A DNA stretch of 64,000 bases from Crocinitomix sp. (lineage in GTDB: Bacteria; Bacteroidota; Bacteroidia; Flavobacteriales_D; Crocinitomicaceae). The stretch spans positions 1 to 64,000 of the forward strand of contig WTCE01000005.1 of assembly GCA_013138735.1 (NCBI GenBank). Direction: 5' to 3'. Under the pieces are notes generated by a model. That model was given only the letters and a program-made list of their open reading frames with translations, made no database searches and was not told the DNA's origin. Below are positions 36,787 to 45,438 of this stretch, one piece after another (positions within the stretch are counted from its first letter, which is position 1; each line of letters starts with the position of its first letter). The translations under genes were made by a program, and so were the position numbers.

Positions 36787-37281
36787 TTATAATTCGTACC
36801 AGTCAATAATCTCGATATTTCGTCTTCTCCCCTCATCTACTGGTGCATAATTTTTTGCCAAATAGGTTAAAATCACCTCCTCTTTTTCTCCTAAATCCCA
36901 CAAGCCTTGCGTTTCTTGCATCCACACAATAATATCCTTCCAACCCTTACGATCAGCCTTATTCTGCGTTACTAAATCAAGCGAATGACATGCGCCACAC
37001 GTCATGATTACCTGATCAACACCATCATCAACAATTAAACCTGTTGGAATGTGGATACCGTTTTCAATCTCATCAGGATTAAGATTCATTGTTGCAAGCA
37101 TTGGATCAATAGCACTGGTGTCCAAAGCCGAAATATTTTCATTAGGTGCAGAAAAAAATCGGGGAAAATACGTTAATTGAATCGTGAAAATCACGGCCAC
37201 AACAATCAATAGTGTAGCCCATGAAATTGTTCGTTTCGCTTGCTTTATCGCCTGCTGATAAATTTCTTTCTTTTCCGTCAT
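36787..37281 (-). CDS. Membrane-anchored monoheme cytochrome c (SorB-like subunit)
   Basis: 164 aa. One N-terminal membrane helix (ISWATLLIVVAVIFTIQLTYF) anchors a periplasmic cytochrome domain with the heme motif CGACH near residue 95 and candidate axial Met in IIVWMQET. It shares one base with the end of the upstream molybdenum subunit gene. Context and size indicate the electron-accepting subunit of a sulfite dehydrogenase, passing electrons to the respiratory chain. Confidence 0.88.
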   Translation of the reverse strand: MTEKKEIYQQAIKQAKRTISWATLLIVVAVIFTIQLTYFPRFFSAPNENISALDTSAIDPMLATMNLNPDEIENGIHIPTGLIVDDGVDQVIMTCGACHSLDLVTQNKADRKGWKDIIVWMQETQGLWDLGEKEEVILTYLAKNYAPVDEGRRRNIEIIDWYEL

Positions 37282-38519
37282 TAGGCCTGTTTTACTGCTA
37301 TTCTATGACAGGCATTATTGAGGTAGCCTTTTGGATTCCAACCAGGTAAAATCATAGGTTGTACTGTCCCATTTTCATCCATTGCACGCGCCCAAATTTC
37401 GTAATAACCGTAACTGGGTAAAGTAATTTCTGTTCTCCACCTTTGCCAAGCCAACCTGTTTTTGGGTGGATTCAATTCGCATTTTTGCCACGTAACGCCA
37501 AAATCTAATGACACAATAACCGATTTTACCATAAGATCTCCCGCCCAAGCATGTCCGCGTACTTCAAATGATTGGCCTTTTGCTATAATTGCACCCGTTT
37601 TTGGATAGGTCACAATTGATTTAACGGGCATAGATTCGATAATTTTCATATCCTCATCTGGTACTTTTGTCCCCGGCGGAACGGGATATTTTGGCACACG
37701 ATAGGATTGCCCTCCCATTTTTGGCCCATCATGTTCTTTATCTCGAATCACAATTTTTGTGAGCCATTTTCCCGAAACTGACGCAGGCCATCCGCCCATA
37801 ACCAGTCGCAGTGGATAACCATTCATTACTGGAATAGCTTCGCCATTCATAGCCCATGCAATTAAGGATTCATCCTCCATTGCTTTTTTGATGGGAACAC
37901 CTCTGGAAATGACAACTTTTTTAGTGTCTCCAGAAAGATGGGTATCTGCCCCATAATAACCAATATAAACCGCCGAGTTTTTTAAACCCACGGCATTTAA
38001 AACATCTTTTAATCGAACACCGGTCCAACGGGTGCAAGCTACAGCGCCCAAACCCCATTGATTGCCTTTTGCTGGTGGATTAAATTCTGACCTCCCATTT
38101 CCGCCGCATTCCAAGGTTAAATCATAGGTGTAATGGGTAAAGTTCTCGTATAATTCCTTTAATGTAAACACCTTTTTTTGTTCGGCCGCTTCTCCTTCAA
38201 TCGTCAAGGTCCATGTGTCCAAATCAAATTCGGTTGGTGGAATCCCATTATTACGCACAAACATTAAATTGGCGGGTGTTATTTCCGGATCCAATAAATG
38301 GGTCGGTGTTTCAGCATTCCACGGCTTATGATTTAAGATGGTTAATGCTTCGCTTTTTCCGGGTAATTTTTCGCCGTCAACGGTTTCATCTAAACCAATT
38401 GGTTCTAATTCGGCAGGAAAGTTTGCGCCATAAACGATTTTTGTTCCAACCAAAGCAGTAAAAGCGGCTAAGGCCGATTTTGTAATAAAGTTTCTTCTTG
38501 AATTTTTTTTGTTACTCAT
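37281..38519 (-). CDS. Molybdopterin sulfite dehydrogenase (SorA/SoxC-like), Tat-exported
   Basis: 412 aa. A twin-arginine signal (NSRRNFITKSALAAFTALVG) precedes a sulfite-oxidase-type molybdopterin domain: LTLECGGNGRSEF carries the Mo-binding Cys, followed by WGLGAVACTRWTGVRL. A C-terminal dimerisation domain runs from about residue 290 (ESMPVKSIVTYPKTG). It oxidises sulfite, or sulfane sulfur in SoxC relatives, in the periplasm. It is divergent from the rhodanese-desaturase gene, and the operator between them is set at 33 bp from a -7-like box on both sides. Confidence 0.92.
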   Translation of the reverse strand: MSNKKNSRRNFITKSALAAFTALVGTKIVYGANFPAELEPIGLDETVDGEKLPGKSEALTILNHKPWNAETPTHLLDPEITPANLMFVRNNGIPPTEFDLDTWTLTIEGEAAEQKKVFTLKELYENFTHYTYDLTLECGGNGRSEFNPPAKGNQWGLGAVACTRWTGVRLKDVLNAVGLKNSAVYIGYYGADTHLSGDTKKVVISRGVPIKKAMEDESLIAWAMNGEAIPVMNGYPLRLVMGGWPASVSGKWLTKIVIRDKEHDGPKMGGQSYRVPKYPVPPGTKVPDEDMKIIESMPVKSIVTYPKTGAIIAKGQSFEVRGHAWAGDLMVKSVIVSLDFGVTWQKCELNPPKNRLAWQRWRTEITLPSYGYYEIWARAMDENGTVQPMILPGWNPKGYLNNACHRIAVKQA

Positions 38520-38567
38520 ACGCTGATAATTGGATGGAGTGTTATTAAACCGTGCGATTCAACTTAC

Positions 38568-38641
38568 CAAAATAATCAATTTCTTTTTTGTTTATTGGTA
38601 ACTAAAGTTACATTGAATCAAGAAAGTCCTTATTACCTTTC
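38568..38641. promoter_or_regulatory. Shared operator with two divergent promoters
   Basis: Operator GTAACTAAAGTTAC at 38598-38611. On the plus strand TACCTTTC (38634-38641) and on the minus strand TTATTTTG (38568-38575) are both centred 33 bp from it. One palindrome thus fits activation of both the rhodanese-desaturase gene and the sulfite dehydrogenase operon. Confidence 0.72.
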
Positions 38642-38664
38642 CAAAATCACTAGTAAATACCACA

Positions 38665-40470
38665 ATGAATAAATACTATACTTTCTTTTTAGGACTGCTT
38701 TTGTTAAGCGTTAATGCTTTCACGCAAACAAGTTCTCATTCCATTATCTCAGCCGACGAATTGGCGGATCATTTTTCAGAATACGTCGTTCTGGATATTT
38801 CAAAAGAAGAAATATTTCAGGAAGAGTCGATTGCTGGAGCACTTCATTTTACACGCGACGTTATTTCAAAGACAGATGGGGAATATGGTGGACTGATGGC
38901 GAGCCGCGAAAAACTGGAAACCTTATTCAGTGATCTTGGTATTGCACCAACTGATAAAATTGTTGCATACGACCATAAAGGCGGTAGTGATGCTGCGCGT
39001 TTATGGTGGGTTCTGCGTTTTTACGGTCATGAACAGGTTCAATTATTGAACGGTGGAATAAGGGCATGGGGAGACAGAACTCCTTCAGTAGATAGTGTAA
39101 AAACATTGACACCACCTTCGGCCTATGTTTTTCCTGCCAGTTCGAAAAACGTCATAAAGGGAGCAGATATTGCATCAGTAAAGGCAGCAATAGAAAACCC
39201 CAATATCATACTTATTGACACAAGAAACAAAGCGGAATATGAGGGCGCATTTCAAAAAGACGGAGCGTTTAAAGCGGGGAGAATTCCAGGAAGTATTCAT
39301 ATTGATTGGGCGGCGAATATTGATTATCATGGCGATCAACTATTACACGATAAGGATAGTTTACTGCGTTTGTATGAATCAAATGGTATTACAAAAGACA
39401 AGGAGATAATCGTTTATTGTCATTCAGGCGTGCGCTCATCTTTTACCGCTTTTGTGCTTTCTGAAGTCCTTGAATATCCTAATGTAAGTAATTACGACGG
39501 CTCGTGGATTGAGTGGAGTTATCATAATGAATTAGCAATTGATACTGGTGCTATTGTGCTTCCTGCAGAAGAATATGTGGCCACTTATGGTGAAGTGTTT
39601 TGGGCTGGGTTTGGCAATTTTGCATCTTATACTTGGAATGAAATTACTTTCAACGTTTCACCATGGTATGTGAATTATTTTTGGTTGCTTGTAGCACTTT
39701 CTTTAGTTGTTTGGCTCTTAGAAATCGCATTTCCTTGGCGCAAAAACCAACCGAAAATTCGAAAAGATTTTTGGGTAGATGCTTTTTTCATGTTCTTTAA
39801 CTTTTACATTTTTAAAATTATCATCTTCATGTCCTTTTCTGAAGTGACTGCGAAATTTTTTCATGATTTAATTGGAGGAGATGTTACCTCTTATGCGCTA
39901 ATCGATTTGGCTAGTTTGCCCTTATGGCTGCAACTTATTATCTTTTTTATCGCAACCGATTTTATACAATGGTTTACACATGTATTATTACATAGGTTTG
40001 ACTTTTTATGGCGCTTTCATAAAGTCCACCATTCAATTGAGCAAATGGGATTTGCAGGACATTTACGTTTCCACTGGATGGAAAATATTTTCTACACCCC
40101 AATGAAATATATTACTGTCATGTTAATTGGAGGCTTTACGCCAGAAATGGCTTATATCGTCTTTTATATTTCAATTGCAATTGGTCATTTAAACCATGCG
40201 AATATTGGTTTGGGTTACGGTCCTTTAAAATATATTTTCAATAATCCTAAAATGCACATCTGGCATCATGCGAAAGAATTACCGAAAAAACGGCGCTACG
40301 GTGTTAATTTTGGGATTTCCTTGAGTATTTGGGATTATATCTTCGGCAAAAACTATATCCCTTCGGACGGGCGAGATATTGAACTTGGTTTTGATGGAAT
40401 TGAAAAATATCCGAAAGGGTTTTTTGGTTTGATCTTTTCGGGATTTCGTAAAACCCCAGATGAAAAATAA
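38665..40470 (+). CDS. Tandem rhodanese fused to fatty-acid hydroxylase/sterol desaturase
   Basis: 601 aa. Signal peptide (1-20); rhodanese domain 1 (about 25-150) without catalytic Cys (YDHKGGSDAARL); rhodanese domain 2 (about 165-295) with active Cys near 252 in YCHSGVRS, the usual thiosulfate/mercaptopyruvate sulfurtransferase arrangement. Membrane helices follow, then a fatty-acid-hydroxylase domain with the di-iron histidine clusters HVLLH (~438), HKVHH (~451), HLRFH and HIWHH (~531). The sulfurtransferase part would lie in the periplasm, the di-iron part in the membrane. The frame is uninterrupted across the junction. A plausible link is lipid modification coupled to sulfur transfer, but this is inference. 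Confidence 0.92.
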   Translation: MNKYYTFFLGLLLLSVNAFTQTSSHSIISADELADHFSEYVVLDISKEEIFQEESIAGALHFTRDVISKTDGEYGGLMASREKLETLFSDLGIAPTDKIVAYDHKGGSDAARLWWVLRFYGHEQVQLLNGGIRAWGDRTPSVDSVKTLTPPSAYVFPASSKNVIKGADIASVKAAIENPNIILIDTRNKAEYEGAFQKDGAFKAGRIPGSIHIDWAANIDYHGDQLLHDKDSLLRLYESNGITKDKEIIVYCHSGVRSSFTAFVLSEVLEYPNVSNYDGSWIEWSYHNELAIDTGAIVLPAEEYVATYGEVFWAGFGNFASYTWNEITFNVSPWYVNYFWLLVALSLVVWLLEIAFPWRKNQPKIRKDFWVDAFFMFFNFYIFKIIIFMSFSEVTAKFFHDLIGGDVTSYALIDLASLPLWLQLIIFFIATDFIQWFTHVLLHRFDFLWRFHKVHHSIEQMGFAGHLRFHWMENIFYTPMKYITVMLIGGFTPEMAYIVFYISIAIGHLNHANIGLGYGPLKYIFNNPKMHIWHHAKELPKKRRYGVNFGISLSIWDYIFGKNYIPSDGRDIELGFDGIEKYPKGFFGLIFSGFRKTPDEK

Positions 40471-40528
40471 TCGCTTGATTCAATAGCACGCGATCATTAT
40501 GGGTATCATCATTTTGTGCTATTAACGT

Positions 40529-42172
40529 TTATTTTTTGCCATTTGCTACTTGAATAGCTCTTTCCAATTGTTCATCTTTACCATTTGAAACACCTTCAAT
40601 GGTTGGTTTTAATTCAATGTCAATTTTAATTCCCTTGCGTTGTGTTTCCGTTTTGTCGGGATAAAAAATTCCGTAGCCGGTAAAGCTTGTTTTAAAGCCT
40701 CCTACCATTTCAAAGCTTGAGACCTTTCCGTCTGCACCTGAAGTTTGACTTCCTACAGTGACAACATTATCTCCAGCTTGTAAACACATTGCCGTAAATT
40801 CTGAATGACTCTGGGTGCCTTCATTAACCAATAAAACAACCTTTCCTTTATACCGTTCTCCCTCACCATTTCCCACTTGGTAACCTTTATTCCATATAAA
40901 CCTACCTGGGTAATTAAGGTCTGGTGCTATTGCAGAATAAAAATCAGTTCTTTCAGTAGTAATAAAGTCTGAAATTATATTTATCGTCCCTTTAGACTTT
41001 TTTCGAATGTCAATTATTATTGCTTTTGTAGTAGAAAATTGTTGCAATACGCTGCCAATCTCATCTTTCGTGATTTGATTCAAATTTAAATAACCCACGT
41101 TGTTATCAAGCATTTTGAAGCCTACCGCATTTACTGCTTTTTTCTTGAATTGGTCGTAAGGATATCGTTTGATTGTTTTCGAATAACTAATTCCTTTTCT
41201 TACAAATTCAATTTCTAATGAATCTGAGGATCCTTTAAAAATAAAAGATTGTGAACTATACATTTTTCGAGGCTTATTAGAGCCCATGATATACTGCTCA
41301 TTTTCCAAGTAAATGGATTCAACAAACCTATTATTGACTTTTGTAATAATATCTCCAATTTGAAGATCGTTTACTGTCGCCAATGAATCATCCCTAAACT
41401 TGGTGATAATGGCCTTATTATCCACCAAACTTATTTGTGCAGGGATAAACTTATTACCGAAATAATTAAAGGTTTGTGGGGTGACGAAACTACCATGTGA
41501 ATCATCAATTGACGCTACCAAAGAAAGCATTGCGAGATGGTAATCAACTTCAGAATTAGCGTTTAAAAATTTAGGGATCATCTCGATTAAAATAGCATCC
41601 CAGTTTTTATCTGTTTGGTATTTATGTGGAAAAAAATACTCAATAATATTCCAATACCTAAAAAGTGACAAAAGTCGATACTCTTGTTTCTGCCAAGCAA
41701 TATTTTGATAAGGCTTTTCATTCGTTATTTTGACATAACCCGAATTTCCTTTTACATACGAAACATAATACTTATTCCCTTGATGTCTCTTCGTTTCAAT
41801 ACATTTTAAGGTAGCGCTTAAAGCATCAGAAAAATAAGTGTCATCTTCAATCCAGGCAAGGTTGAAGTTCTGGTCAAAATAGTCATGACTTGACTTTTTA
41901 ACCCGCGATTTTATTTTGCCAAATGAGGCAATCCAACCATTTAATAAAAGTGATAGTTGTGTTTTGTCCGCGGCTTTTTCAACTATTGGTAGGATATCAA
42001 AGAGCTGTTGGTCCCAATCAAATTTTCCAGCCGCTACTTTAGGATGATAGTATTTAAGATATCCCCACACCTTTGCAGTTGCATATAGTTTCTCAGTATT
42101 TGATAAACTCTTTGAATAGCTGTTCTTGTTGAAGCACAATAAAAGAAACAGTAGTACTATAGAAAACTTCAT
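40529..42172 (-). CDS. S41 family peptidase
   Basis: 547 aa with a signal peptide (MKFSIVLLFLLLCFNKNSYS). A helical N-terminal region is followed by a PDZ-like segment (about 250-330, 'LQIGDIITKVNNRFVES') and the S41 protease core. The candidate nucleophile Ser lies in NEGTQSHSEFTA and the Lys in TSGADGKVSSF, matching the carboxy-terminal-processing class. It probably acts in the periplasm or on the surface. It sits between sulfur genes but has no sulfur-related motif and no GTAAC operator; its placement may be incidental. Confidence 0.87.
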   Translation of the reverse strand: MKFSIVLLFLLLCFNKNSYSKSLSNTEKLYATAKVWGYLKYYHPKVAAGKFDWDQQLFDILPIVEKAADKTQLSLLLNGWIASFGKIKSRVKKSSHDYFDQNFNLAWIEDDTYFSDALSATLKCIETKRHQGNKYYVSYVKGNSGYVKITNEKPYQNIAWQKQEYRLLSLFRYWNIIEYFFPHKYQTDKNWDAILIEMIPKFLNANSEVDYHLAMLSLVASIDDSHGSFVTPQTFNYFGNKFIPAQISLVDNKAIITKFRDDSLATVNDLQIGDIITKVNNRFVESIYLENEQYIMGSNKPRKMYSSQSFIFKGSSDSLEIEFVRKGISYSKTIKRYPYDQFKKKAVNAVGFKMLDNNVGYLNLNQITKDEIGSVLQQFSTTKAIIIDIRKKSKGTINIISDFITTERTDFYSAIAPDLNYPGRFIWNKGYQVGNGEGERYKGKVVLLVNEGTQSHSEFTAMCLQAGDNVVTVGSQTSGADGKVSSFEMVGGFKTSFTGYGIFYPDKTETQRKGIKIDIELKPTIEGVSNGKDEQLERAIQVANGKK

Positions 42173-42246
42173 TTACGCTTTGGGTAATTGCCCTCAAATT
42201 TAGAATTTAAGTACAATTATAACAATTTTAAACTAACGTTTAATCC

Positions 42247-42480
42247 CTAGGCCGTCTTTGGTTTTCTGTCAAGCAAATTAAGTACGCCTGAAATTATTAA
42301 AAGAAACCAAGGTGCGCCGTGCATTAAAAAATCGAACCAATCCATTGCTTGCATTCCCTCTGCTCCGCCCATAATCCATTGTAATTTCCCCCATATATGC
42401 GGGGGAGTAAACGGTGCTAATCCTAATGTTAGGGATGCGATCGCGAAAAATTTCCAGTTTGTTTTTAAAGCTTCTTTCAT
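42247..42480 (-). CDS. Small membrane protein (77 aa)
   Basis: Two hydrophobic segments, WKFFAIASLTLGLAPFTP and APWFLLIISGVLNLL, joined by a loop rich in Trp and Gly. It follows the methyltransferase and rhodanese genes in the same direction. The function is not known to me; a role in the sulfur island is only suggested by position. Confidence 0.75.
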   Translation of the reverse strand: MKEALKTNWKFFAIASLTLGLAPFTPPHIWGKLQWIMGGAEGMQAMDWFDFLMHGAPWFLLIISGVLNLLDRKPKTA

Positions 42481-42525
42481 GTTGATTTTATACTATACAA
42501 TTTGTGTTTTTTAAGCGGATTTCGC

Positions 42526-43116
42526 TTATTTCGTTCCAATGAAGCGAATTACTTTTGCTGTTCCTTGATGGAAAGGGCCTTCGTTTAGGTTCACTTCCTC
42601 CTCTGCTAAATAATTAACTGTTAAGTCAGAGAAAATTGCCTTCACTTCCGTTTCTGAAAAAAGCATGGCCTCATTTTTAGGTCCACCAGAACTTAAGCCC
42701 AGTTGATTTTTACTAAACGCTTCAAATATTACGCGCCCACCAGGCTTTAAAAATTTTAAGAGATGCCTATAAGCGGCTGTTCTAATTTCATGCGGAATGT
42801 GGGCGTAGATTAATGCTATTGCATCAAATTCATTTGTTTGAGCGGTGAAAGATTCAAAAGATTCGATCTGATAATCGATTTGAACTTGTTCAGCTTCGGC
42901 TAATTTTAATGCCTTTTCTCGTCCTTCAGAACTTGTGTCAAAGGCGGTTACATCACATCCGTTTTTTGCCGCAAAAACAGCGTTCCTTCCTTCTCCCTCT
43001 GCCGGTAAAAGAATTTTAGTGTCCGTATTTCCTAGGTTTACTGCTAGAAATTCGTTTGGCGTTTTTCCATAGGCATATTCAACCTTTTGGTAACGCTCGT
43101 CCCAGAATGCTTTCAT
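42526..43116 (-). CDS. Class I SAM-dependent methyltransferase (TehB/thiol methyltransferase-like)
   Basis: 196 aa. The SAM-binding fold is clear: 'TKILLPAEGEGRNAVFAAKNG' (motif I), 'VTAFDTSSEGREKAL', 'FDAIALIYAHIP' and 'LKPGGRVIFEAF'. This group includes TehB and thiopurine or thiol methyltransferases. Its start shares one base with the stop of the rhodanese lipoprotein gene. Methylation of a sulfur compound would fit the context, but the substrate is not shown by the sequence. Confidence 0.85.
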   Translation of the reverse strand: MKAFWDERYQKVEYAYGKTPNEFLAVNLGNTDTKILLPAEGEGRNAVFAAKNGCDVTAFDTSSEGREKALKLAEAEQVQIDYQIESFESFTAQTNEFDAIALIYAHIPHEIRTAAYRHLLKFLKPGGRVIFEAFSKNQLGLSSGGPKNEAMLFSETEVKAIFSDLTVNYLAEEEVNLNEGPFHQGTAKVIRFIGTK

Positions 43117-43535
43117 TACCAGTTTAAATATCCGCCTTCTAATTCAAGCACATGAGTAAATCCATTTGCTTCAAAAACCTTAAGTGCCTTTGAACTTCTG
43201 TTACCACTTCTACAATAAATTAAAACGGGTGCATTTTTGTCTAAACTGTTGATGTTTGATTCAAAACTTGCGTTATTATAATCAATATTGCTTGCACCTT
43301 CTATTGCGCCATCTTGAAATTCGCCTGGTGTTCTTACATCAATGAGTTGTACATTTTCGTTTTCAGTTAAAAATGTTTGAAACTCAGACTTTGTAACTCG
43401 TTTAATTTCAGTTGGTGTTTCAGTTGTCGTTTCAACGGTAGGTGTTTCCGTTCCACCACTTGTTGTTGATTCTGATTGTGCGCATGCTGTTACGGCAAAT
43501 ACGCTTACTATTACTCCTATAAAGGTCGTTTTCAT
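43116..43535 (-). CDS. Rhodanese-domain lipoprotein
   Basis: 139 aa. The lipoprotein signal ends at VTAC; a Thr/Glu-rich linker leads to one rhodanese domain with active-site loop CRSGNRSSKA. It is likely anchored in the periplasm, where it would move sulfane sulfur from persulfides. It is the first gene of an operon with the methyltransferase and the small membrane protein. A terminator-like hairpin lies in its leader (43553-43592). Confidence 0.9.
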   Translation of the reverse strand: MKTTFIGVIVSVFAVTACAQSESTTSGGTETPTVETTTETPTEIKRVTKSEFQTFLTENENVQLIDVRTPGEFQDGAIEGASNIDYNNASFESNINSLDKNAPVLIYCRSGNRSSKALKVFEANGFTHVLELEGGYLNW

Positions 43536-43552
43536 ATTCTCTTTTTTATAAA

Positions 43553-43592
43553 ATTAAAAAAAATCCGCTCCACTATTCAAAGTAGAACGGAT
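43553..43592 (-). terminator. Terminator-like hairpin ahead of the rhodanese lipoprotein gene
   Basis: ATCCG (43563-43567) pairs with CGGAT (43588-43592) with further pairing inside, followed on the minus strand by a T-rich run. It may end the upstream rhodanese transcript, but a good -7 box (TAATTTTG, 43613-43620) starts before it, so it could also act as an attenuator. Confidence 0.65.
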
Positions 43593-43663
43593 AATTATGC
43601 TTAGTTGGTCATCAAAATTATTCTAAACTAAAAACTGTCTCAAACCAACTTCTCTCTCTACTT

Positions 43664-43679
43664 GTTGATCGTTATCAAC
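43664..43679. promoter_or_regulatory. FNR-like box GTTGAT-N4-ATCAAC
   Basis: Perfect arms GTTGAT and ATCAAC around CGTT, matching the TTGAT-N4-ATCAA form bound by FNR-type regulators. It lies 129 bp before the rhodanese lipoprotein start. It differs from the GTAAC operators elsewhere in the island. Confidence 0.55.
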
Positions 43680-43698
43680 ATCCTCTTTTTTCCAAATC

Positions 43699-43995
43699 CT
43701 AAATATTTTGCCAAGCACCTGCATTATGTGCCGTAATCCCACTGTTATTGAGCATGCGTTGTGCTTGTCCAGCTCTTGCGCCAGATCTGCAAACCAATAC
43801 AACTGTTTTTCCTTTTAATTCTTTCACTTTACCACCTAATGATTGCAGCGGAAAGTTTTTACTCCCTTTCACATGTCCTCCTCTAAACTCTTCTTTTGTG
43901 CGCACATCAACTACCACCGCACCATCACTAATTAACGCAGTATAATCTACTTTCTCACCAGTTAACGCTCCTCTTAATTTTTCTAAAAATCCCAT
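43699..43995 (-). CDS. Single-domain rhodanese, cytoplasmic
   Basis: 98 aa: one rhodanese domain with active-site loop CRSGARAGQ and no signal peptide, so a cytoplasmic persulfide carrier of GlpE/YgaP type. It has its own promoter with the GTAAC-N4-GTTAC operator and a perfect TAAATTTG -7 box, inside the end of the upstream TauE gene region. Confidence 0.92.
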   Translation of the reverse strand: MGFLEKLRGALTGEKVDYTALISDGAVVVDVRTKEEFRGGHVKGSKNFPLQSLGGKVKELKGKTVVLVCRSGARAGQAQRMLNNSGITAHNAGAWQNI

Positions 43996-44070
43996 TTATG
44001 TTTTTCTTTTTTAATCCTCTATTGCAAAAAGCGAGAGAATGTTGTTTTATATTGATTTAACTTACTGGTA

Positions 44071-44114
44071 CAAATTTAAGGCTTATGAAAGCTTCTGTCA
44101 GTAACAATAGTTAC
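44071..44114 (-). promoter_or_regulatory. Sulfur-island promoter of the cytoplasmic rhodanese
   Basis: Operator GTAACAATAGTTAC at 44101-44114 and -7 box TAAATTTG at 44071-44078, centres 33 bp apart. The operator overlaps the last codons of the upstream exporter gene. Confidence 0.78.
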
Positions 44115-44917
44115 ACCTTGAATATTGTTTCTTTCAATACGATATATATTCCCATTATTAAAACAAACCAGCCAAATCCTTTTTTGAGCTTATTGCCTTC
44201 AATAAATTTATTGAGATAGAGTCCTATAAAAATACCTGAGACAGATATGCCAGTAAAAATCAATAAAAAGGGCCAATCGATTGGCGTGTTTTGCACGTCT
44301 CCTAAAAAGCCGAACAATGATTTTACCGCAATAATCATTAGTGAAGTGGCCACCGCTTTTTTCATAGGTAATTTTGCCAAAAGCACCAAGGCTGGAATAA
44401 TTAAGAATCCTCCGCCAGCACCAACAATTCCGGTTAGTACTCCTACTACAATTCCTTCTAAAATTATGAGTGGATAATTGTATTGAACTGCCTCTGCTTC
44501 ACCTGCTACGTCTTTTCTTCCTTTAATCATGGAATAAGAAGCTAAAAGCATAATAATGGCGAAAAAGACCATGATGGAAATATCCTTTGTCACCACAAAA
44601 TCACCAACCCTAAATAATTCTTCGGGTATTGCAGGAACTAAATACCTGCGTGTTAAAAAGACAGCTAATAATGCTGGAATTGCGAATACAATTCCAGTTC
44701 TGAAATCAACCATTCCTTTACGCGCATTGACTATCGCTCCAACCAATGAAGCTGTTCCTACAACAAAAAGTGAATATGCCGTTGCGAGAACCGGACTTAT
44801 TCCCATGACATAATATAGAATAGGAACTGTTAAAATAGAACCACCACCACCGATTAATCCTAACACGATTCCAATGATTAATGCCCCTAAATAACCAAAA
44901 ATTTCAATCAATTCCAT
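44111..44917 (-). CDS. TauE/SafE family sulfite or sulfoacetate exporter
   Basis: 268 aa with about eight membrane helices. The repeated family motif appears twice: 'GLIGGGGSILTVPILYY' near the N-terminus and 'GIVGAGGGFLIIPALVLL' in the second half. TauE/SafE proteins export sulfite, sulfoacetate or other organosulfur anions; here, sulfite made by persulfide oxidation is the likely cargo. Its own promoter carries a GCAAC-N4-GTTAC operator. Confidence 0.9.
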   Translation of the reverse strand: MELIEIFGYLGALIIGIVLGLIGGGGSILTVPILYYVMGISPVLATAYSLFVVGTASLVGAIVNARKGMVDFRTGIVFAIPALLAVFLTRRYLVPAIPEELFRVGDFVVTKDISIMVFFAIIMLLASYSMIKGRKDVAGEAEAVQYNYPLIILEGIVVGVLTGIVGAGGGFLIIPALVLLAKLPMKKAVATSLMIIAVKSLFGFLGDVQNTPIDWPFLLIFTGISVSGIFIGLYLNKFIEGNKLKKGFGWFVLIMGIYIVLKETIFKV

Positions 44918-44936
44918 TCCGATAAATTATTCGGTA

Positions 44937-44980
44937 CAAAGTTGATGATGTTGCTTTCCAATAGCAGCAACAAATGTTAC
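44937..44980 (-). promoter_or_regulatory. Sulfur-island promoter of the TauE/SafE gene
   Basis: Operator GCAACAAATGTTAC at 44967-44980 (one mismatch to the consensus) and -7-like box CAACTTTG at 44937-44944, centres 33 bp apart. Confidence 0.7.
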
Positions 44981-45003
44981 ATAAACGAAAGCAGTATTGA
45001 AAA

Positions 45004-45417
45004 TTAATGAGGCAATTTACGTCTGACAACACCGTACAAAAATGTCCCCAAAAGTGCTCCGCCAATTACAATAAGCATGGACCAAGCACCTGTGCCAACT
45101 AAAACATACATTGGTCCTGGACAGGCACCTGCCAATGCCCAGCCTAAGCCGAAAATTCCGCCGCCTAATAAGTAGCGCGTAACGGATTTGGCTTTTGGTG
45201 TAAATTGAATTTCTTCACCGTAAATATTTTTAATATTTTTTCGTTTGATAATTTGGACGAATGCAATGCCCAACATTACTGCTGAACCTATGATACCATA
45301 CATGTGAAATGCTTCAAAACGGAACATTTCGTAAATTCTAAACCAAGATACGGCTTCCGATTTATACATGATAATTCCAAATATAAATCCGATCGCTATA
45401 AATTTTAAATATTTCAT
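45004..45417 (-). CDS. YeeE/YedE family transporter, C-terminal half (DUF6691-like)
   Basis: 137 aa with four membrane helices; 'GGGIFGLGWALAGACPGPMYVLVGTGAW' holds the conserved Cys of the YeeE/YedE (TsuA) thiosulfate-type channel. With the gene immediately upstream it would make a two-piece version of the usual single-chain transporter. It likely imports thiosulfate or another reduced sulfur species. Last of the USP-YeeE-YeeE group of the crp operon. Confidence 0.88.
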   Translation of the reverse strand: MKYLKFIAIGFIFGIIMYKSEAVSWFRIYEMFRFEAFHMYGIIGSAVMLGIAFVQIIKRKNIKNIYGEEIQFTPKAKSVTRYLLGGGIFGLGWALAGACPGPMYVLVGTGAWSMLIVIGGALLGTFLYGVVRRKLPH

Positions 45418-45438
45418 TTTATGTTTTTTATAGCGTTA

